From CAWKKW01 sp963850345 (GTDB lineage Bacteria; Acidobacteriota; Terriglobia; Terriglobales; Acidobacteriaceae): a stretch of 64,000 nt of DNA. Of this stretch, positions 62,801-64,000 are shown in pieces. The notes under the pieces are model-generated. The model was given only the letters and a program-made list of their open reading frames with translations. It searched no databases and had not been told where the DNA came from. The stretch's first letter is position 1. Each line of letters begins with the position of its first letter. Both the position numbers and the translations under genes were made by a program. The stretch lies in the NCBI GenBank assembly GCA_963850345.1, contig CAWKKW010000002.1:248001-312000 (forward strand), in the 5' to 3' direction.

Positions 62801-63151
62801 CACCAGCAGGCGAACTGGGACCGTGACAGACTGACCTACAGCCAGTACGACGCCGCGCTGGATGACGGTCTGAAATCCTGCCATGGTCACAGTGATCTGG
62901 TAGGTGCCGACAGGAAGACTGGGAAAGATGTATTCTCCCGATGAGGTTGTGCTTGTTGATTGTGTGTAGGCAGTCTCCTGTTGTGCGGCAACCACCGTCG
63001 CGCCTGCGACACCTGCGCCGGAGCTGTCGGCGACAATTCCACTAAGACTGGCGGTGGTGAACTGAGCCCACAACGGAGCCGCACCTACTCCCGCACAGAA
63101 AAGTGCAATACAGCTACCGACGAGAAACGCAGGGAATTTAAAGCTAGTCAC
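59816..63151 (-). CDS. Oar-type TonB-dependent receptor
   Basis: 1111 aa from GTG 63151, chosen because GGAGG lies 5 bp upstream; ATG 63163 lacks a ribosome-binding site. Signal peptide about 1-31 (PAFLVGSCIALFCAGVGAAPLWAQ). CarboxypepD-reg domain: ASLSGIVADSSGAGVAGATVVAAQQE and GTYQITVTMAGFQ. Plug: LPLNGRYAQQLVFLVPGA and SYQLDGANYNDTY. The barrel ends in LGIKAAF. It precedes the GH28 and esterase genes, as in uptake loci for plant cell-wall oligosaccharides. A perfect 7-bp-arm palindrome lies about 95 bp upstream. Confidence 0.92.
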   Translation of the reverse strand: MTSFKFPAFLVGSCIALFCAGVGAAPLWAQFTTASLSGIVADSSGAGVAGATVVAAQQETAYTQSTSTTSSGEYIFPSLPVGTYQITVTMAGFQTVIQRGVVLAVGQSVTVPVRLLVGSVQQNVMVTADASLVTSDSPTLTQLISGREVARLPLNGRYAQQLVFLVPGAANVTANYCAANCEGGVFPDQQYAKINGAGANGVSYQLDGANYNDTYINTNLPFPNPDAIQDFNVMTDNMSAIYGDAIGGVVNVSLKSGANTIHGDAFEFYRNSRFDARNYFASSVSPLNQNQFGGDLGGPILKKRLFYFASYQGTRFSATNNGLISFVPSAAERNGDFSELLPGTQLADPVTGAPFVNNQIPVSPIAAYILKNIPLPNGPKNTVTYNGEPTVENTNEFLAKIDYETGKHRISGHYFQHQYIQPLVTPPAGNYLKMTGSAETLRDRNISLIDIYTVSPHLLLSSYYGYTMLDGHTYAANPFTMADAGVAMAVPSKQGSGDIGSLNLTIGGSFGEGGGVYGVWNRGDQSLREIATLTKGKHVLQFGAEAVRLRQPMANTFQEGGTFQFTNNLTGNNIADFELGVVSNFIQGGGLYLNYTGINWSAFVQDDWKPVPRLTLSMGLRWDPWIPSKDSMGRVACFEPGAARSARYPNAPADLIFGGSHHDPGCPEAGIFADYKNLGPRLGFAYQATRDNKTSVRGGAGYYYEPPNSLMYQQIVGVPPFAPVIALTDVSLADPYGSAGISNPFPAQFGPRNPGSNASFPSNISFSQIQDPHLRMPMVLSWNLTIERALGTNWLVRAAYVGNSAHRLYGTGDQESGLLQLNPAIYIPGQSSEANTQQRRVYPNYGSIGEINSGVNSNYHAGQLTLERRFAQGFSILTNFAWSKALDDFAPQGSPFYTNTCTCGRHFDYGPSADDVGKVFKINGDYQIPQFRLPLAAGKVLNGWELTAIASWQTGSPFTIFSGYDNSFSGTGADRADLNGISDIKQARLSHHSHSQSIQEWFNTADFAPNAIGTFGNTGKNAMRGPRFFDTDLAAIKNTKIGERVSVQIRGELYNAFNNVNFGLPGNVVAYGAQGGFGQITGTAGSNAYGGPTSYGTSQPRVLQLGIKAAF

Positions 63152-63245
63152 CAAAACCTCCATCGGCAACAAGCGGCCGTGTAGCAGCGATCATCTGGGC
63201 TGCTATTTACGGCGTCAATGGAAGGCGTGCGGTAAAGGTTCAATT

Positions 63246-63265
63246 CTGTCCAGCTTATTGGACAG
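63246..63265. promoter_or_regulatory. Operator candidate CTGTCCA-N6-TGGACAG upstream of TonB receptor
   Basis: CTGTCCA-GCTTAT-TGGACAG, perfect 7-bp arms, 6-bp spacer, 95 bp upstream of the receptor's GTG start. A nearly identical site lies 90 bp before the divergent phosphoesterase gene. Confidence 0.5.
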
Positions 63266-63769
63266 CCTGAGAATTGGTCCTACACGTGAAAGCCAGCAAC
63301 CCGGGCACGAGCCGCGTTAAGAAGAAAGCTGCCGGCCTCTCCCTTGTTCGTTGGTAGCGTGCTATTCGCATCTAGCCGCCGTCCTACCCATGTTGCCAGA
63401 CGCAGCATGCCAGGGTCCTGAGCAACACCTGTTTGAGCTCTTTAGAGTCCCAATCGCCTGGTTCTTTCTGACAAAGTGAGGCCGCGTTGTGATCTCGTGA
63501 CCGACTCCAAGATTCTCTTCGCGCGACTGACGGAGGGTACAGCATACTCACTCGGGATCTCTAGGGTTCCTTGCGGTGTTCAGATGATTGGACGAGAACC
63601 AATCATACTAGCGTTCGCACCGACGGAAGACGACCTGTGGCCGGCCAAAGAGTCGCTATTCCGCCGGGTTGCCAACAGTACATAAAGAGTGCGTTGTTTC
63701 ATCCTTATTTCACACTGAAGATTGCATGTGGCTCGCTAGACTACTTCGTCAAAATCTCCAAGTTTCCTG

Positions 63770-63789
63770 CTGTCCAGAGTATTGGACGG
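63770..63789. promoter_or_regulatory. Operator candidate CTGTCCA-N6-TGGACGG upstream of phosphoesterase gene
   Basis: CTGTCCA-GAGTAT-TGGACGG, 6 of 7 arm positions symmetric, 6-bp spacer, 90 bp upstream of ATG 63879. Same architecture as the site at 63246. Confidence 0.5.
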
Positions 63790-63878
63790 GAATGACGGCG
63801 GCACGCACGATTGGATTGACATAGCTGCGACCCGGGGACAAACTTCGACCGTATTCAACCATTCCCTGGAGCAACCAG

Positions 63879-64000
63879 ATGAAATGTTCCACCAAGCTTC
63901 TTTGCGGTAGTATCTCTCTCGCTCTGCTGAGCCTCATGCCGGCGCCAAATGCGTTGGCCCAGATAAGTAACGTCAAGACGGTCTGGGTAATCATGATGGA
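63879..64000 (+). CDS. Start of a secreted protein, probably phosphoesterase family (partial)
   Basis: 40 residues before the window ends. ATG 63879 has TGGAG about 9 bp upstream. A signal peptide (MKCSTKLLCGSISLALLSLMPAPNALAQ) is followed by ISNVKTVWVIMMD. The NVKTVWVIMM-(E/D) start is typical of secreted phosphoesterase/acid phosphatase-type proteins, where it continues ENHNW. The rest is outside the window, so the family call is tentative. Confidence 0.55.
   Translation, partial: MKCSTKLLCGSISLALLSLMPAPNALAQISNVKTVWVIMM

Larger units (their letters stand above)
63152..63878. other. Divergent intergenic region with two similar palindromes
   Basis: About 730 bp between two divergent genes. 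No credible gene. Palindromes at 63246-63265 and 63770-63789 (separate entries) each sit about 90 bp from one of the two flanking starts. Small plus-strand frames have no family features. Confidence 0.5.

Noticed and set aside
1..64000. CRISPR arrays, rRNA genes, riboswitches, replication origin
   Set aside because: No regularly spaced repeats, rRNA sequence or recognisable riboswitch consensus was seen.

Overview
The window looks like a chromosomal piece of an Acidobacteriota soil bacterium, most likely class Terriglobia. The reasons are two full-length and one broken Oar-type TonB-dependent receptors with an N-terminal carboxypeptidase-regulatory-like domain, several CRTAC/UnbV beta-propeller proteins, secreted plant-polysaccharide enzymes, a large COX-like haem peroxidase, and moderately high GC. 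The phylum is inferred from gene content, not from a marker gene. All family names come from motifs and recalled family features; no search was run.

Layout. (1) 1-4900: a minus-strand operon of a membrane Ser/Thr kinase, a CsgG-like protein and a YkgJ-type cysteine-cluster protein with one frameshift. Behind it lies a gene graveyard holding a PP2C phosphatase remnant, a TssM (type VI secretion) remnant and a TPR remnant. (2) 4.9-10.7 kb: inorganic pyrophosphatase, glycogen phosphorylase, and a partner-switching module (response regulator-PP2C phosphatase, STAS antagonist, HATPase anti-sigma kinase). (3) 10.7-15 kb: a natural BcsA-BcsB cellulose synthase fusion with a c-di-GMP-binding PilZ domain. 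(4) 15.5-18.5 kb: a divergent pair, FAH-family enzyme and YjhG/YagF-type D-xylonate dehydratase, consistent with non-phosphorylative pentose oxidation. (5) 18.7-21.5 kb: a secreted haem peroxidase.

(6) 21.7-33.8 kb is the most unusual part. A plus-strand trio (asparagine-synthase-like amide ligase without the glutaminase Cys, radical SAM protein, halogenase-like flavoenzyme) faces a minus-strand quartet (1189-aa TPR/FG-GAP/UnbV lipoprotein, CRTAC/UnbV protein, UnbU/RnfD-like membrane protein, CRTAC lipoprotein). Five of the gene joins are 4-bp overlaps and the two operons overlap tail to tail by 21 bp. UnbU and UnbV are otherwise known from enediyne clusters, but no polyketide synthase is present here. 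(7) 34.07 kb: tRNA-Ser(GGA) followed by a decayed tyrosine integrase.

(8) 35-46.8 kb: carbohydrate-related secreted and membrane proteins (F5/8C-glycosidase-like, ThuA/deacetylase-like, HGSNAT-like acyltransferase, TonB receptor). (9) 46.98-52.95 kb: an IS hotspot. It has a complete IS3-family element with 4-bp duplication CGCG, then an IS66-family element with 8-bp duplication GGTGAAAC that carries a nested IS1182-family element with 4-bp duplication AAAA. (10) 53.3-55.1 kb: a broken TonB receptor joined head-on to a 5'-truncated M20 peptidase. (11) 55.1-64 kb: a TRIC/UPF0126 membrane protein, then a pectin/hemicellulose-type locus (TonB receptor, GH28, acetylxylan-esterase-like protein) and the start of a secreted phosphoesterase. 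A shared palindrome (CTGTCCA-N6-TGGACAG-like) lies upstream of three genes in the carbohydrate regions.
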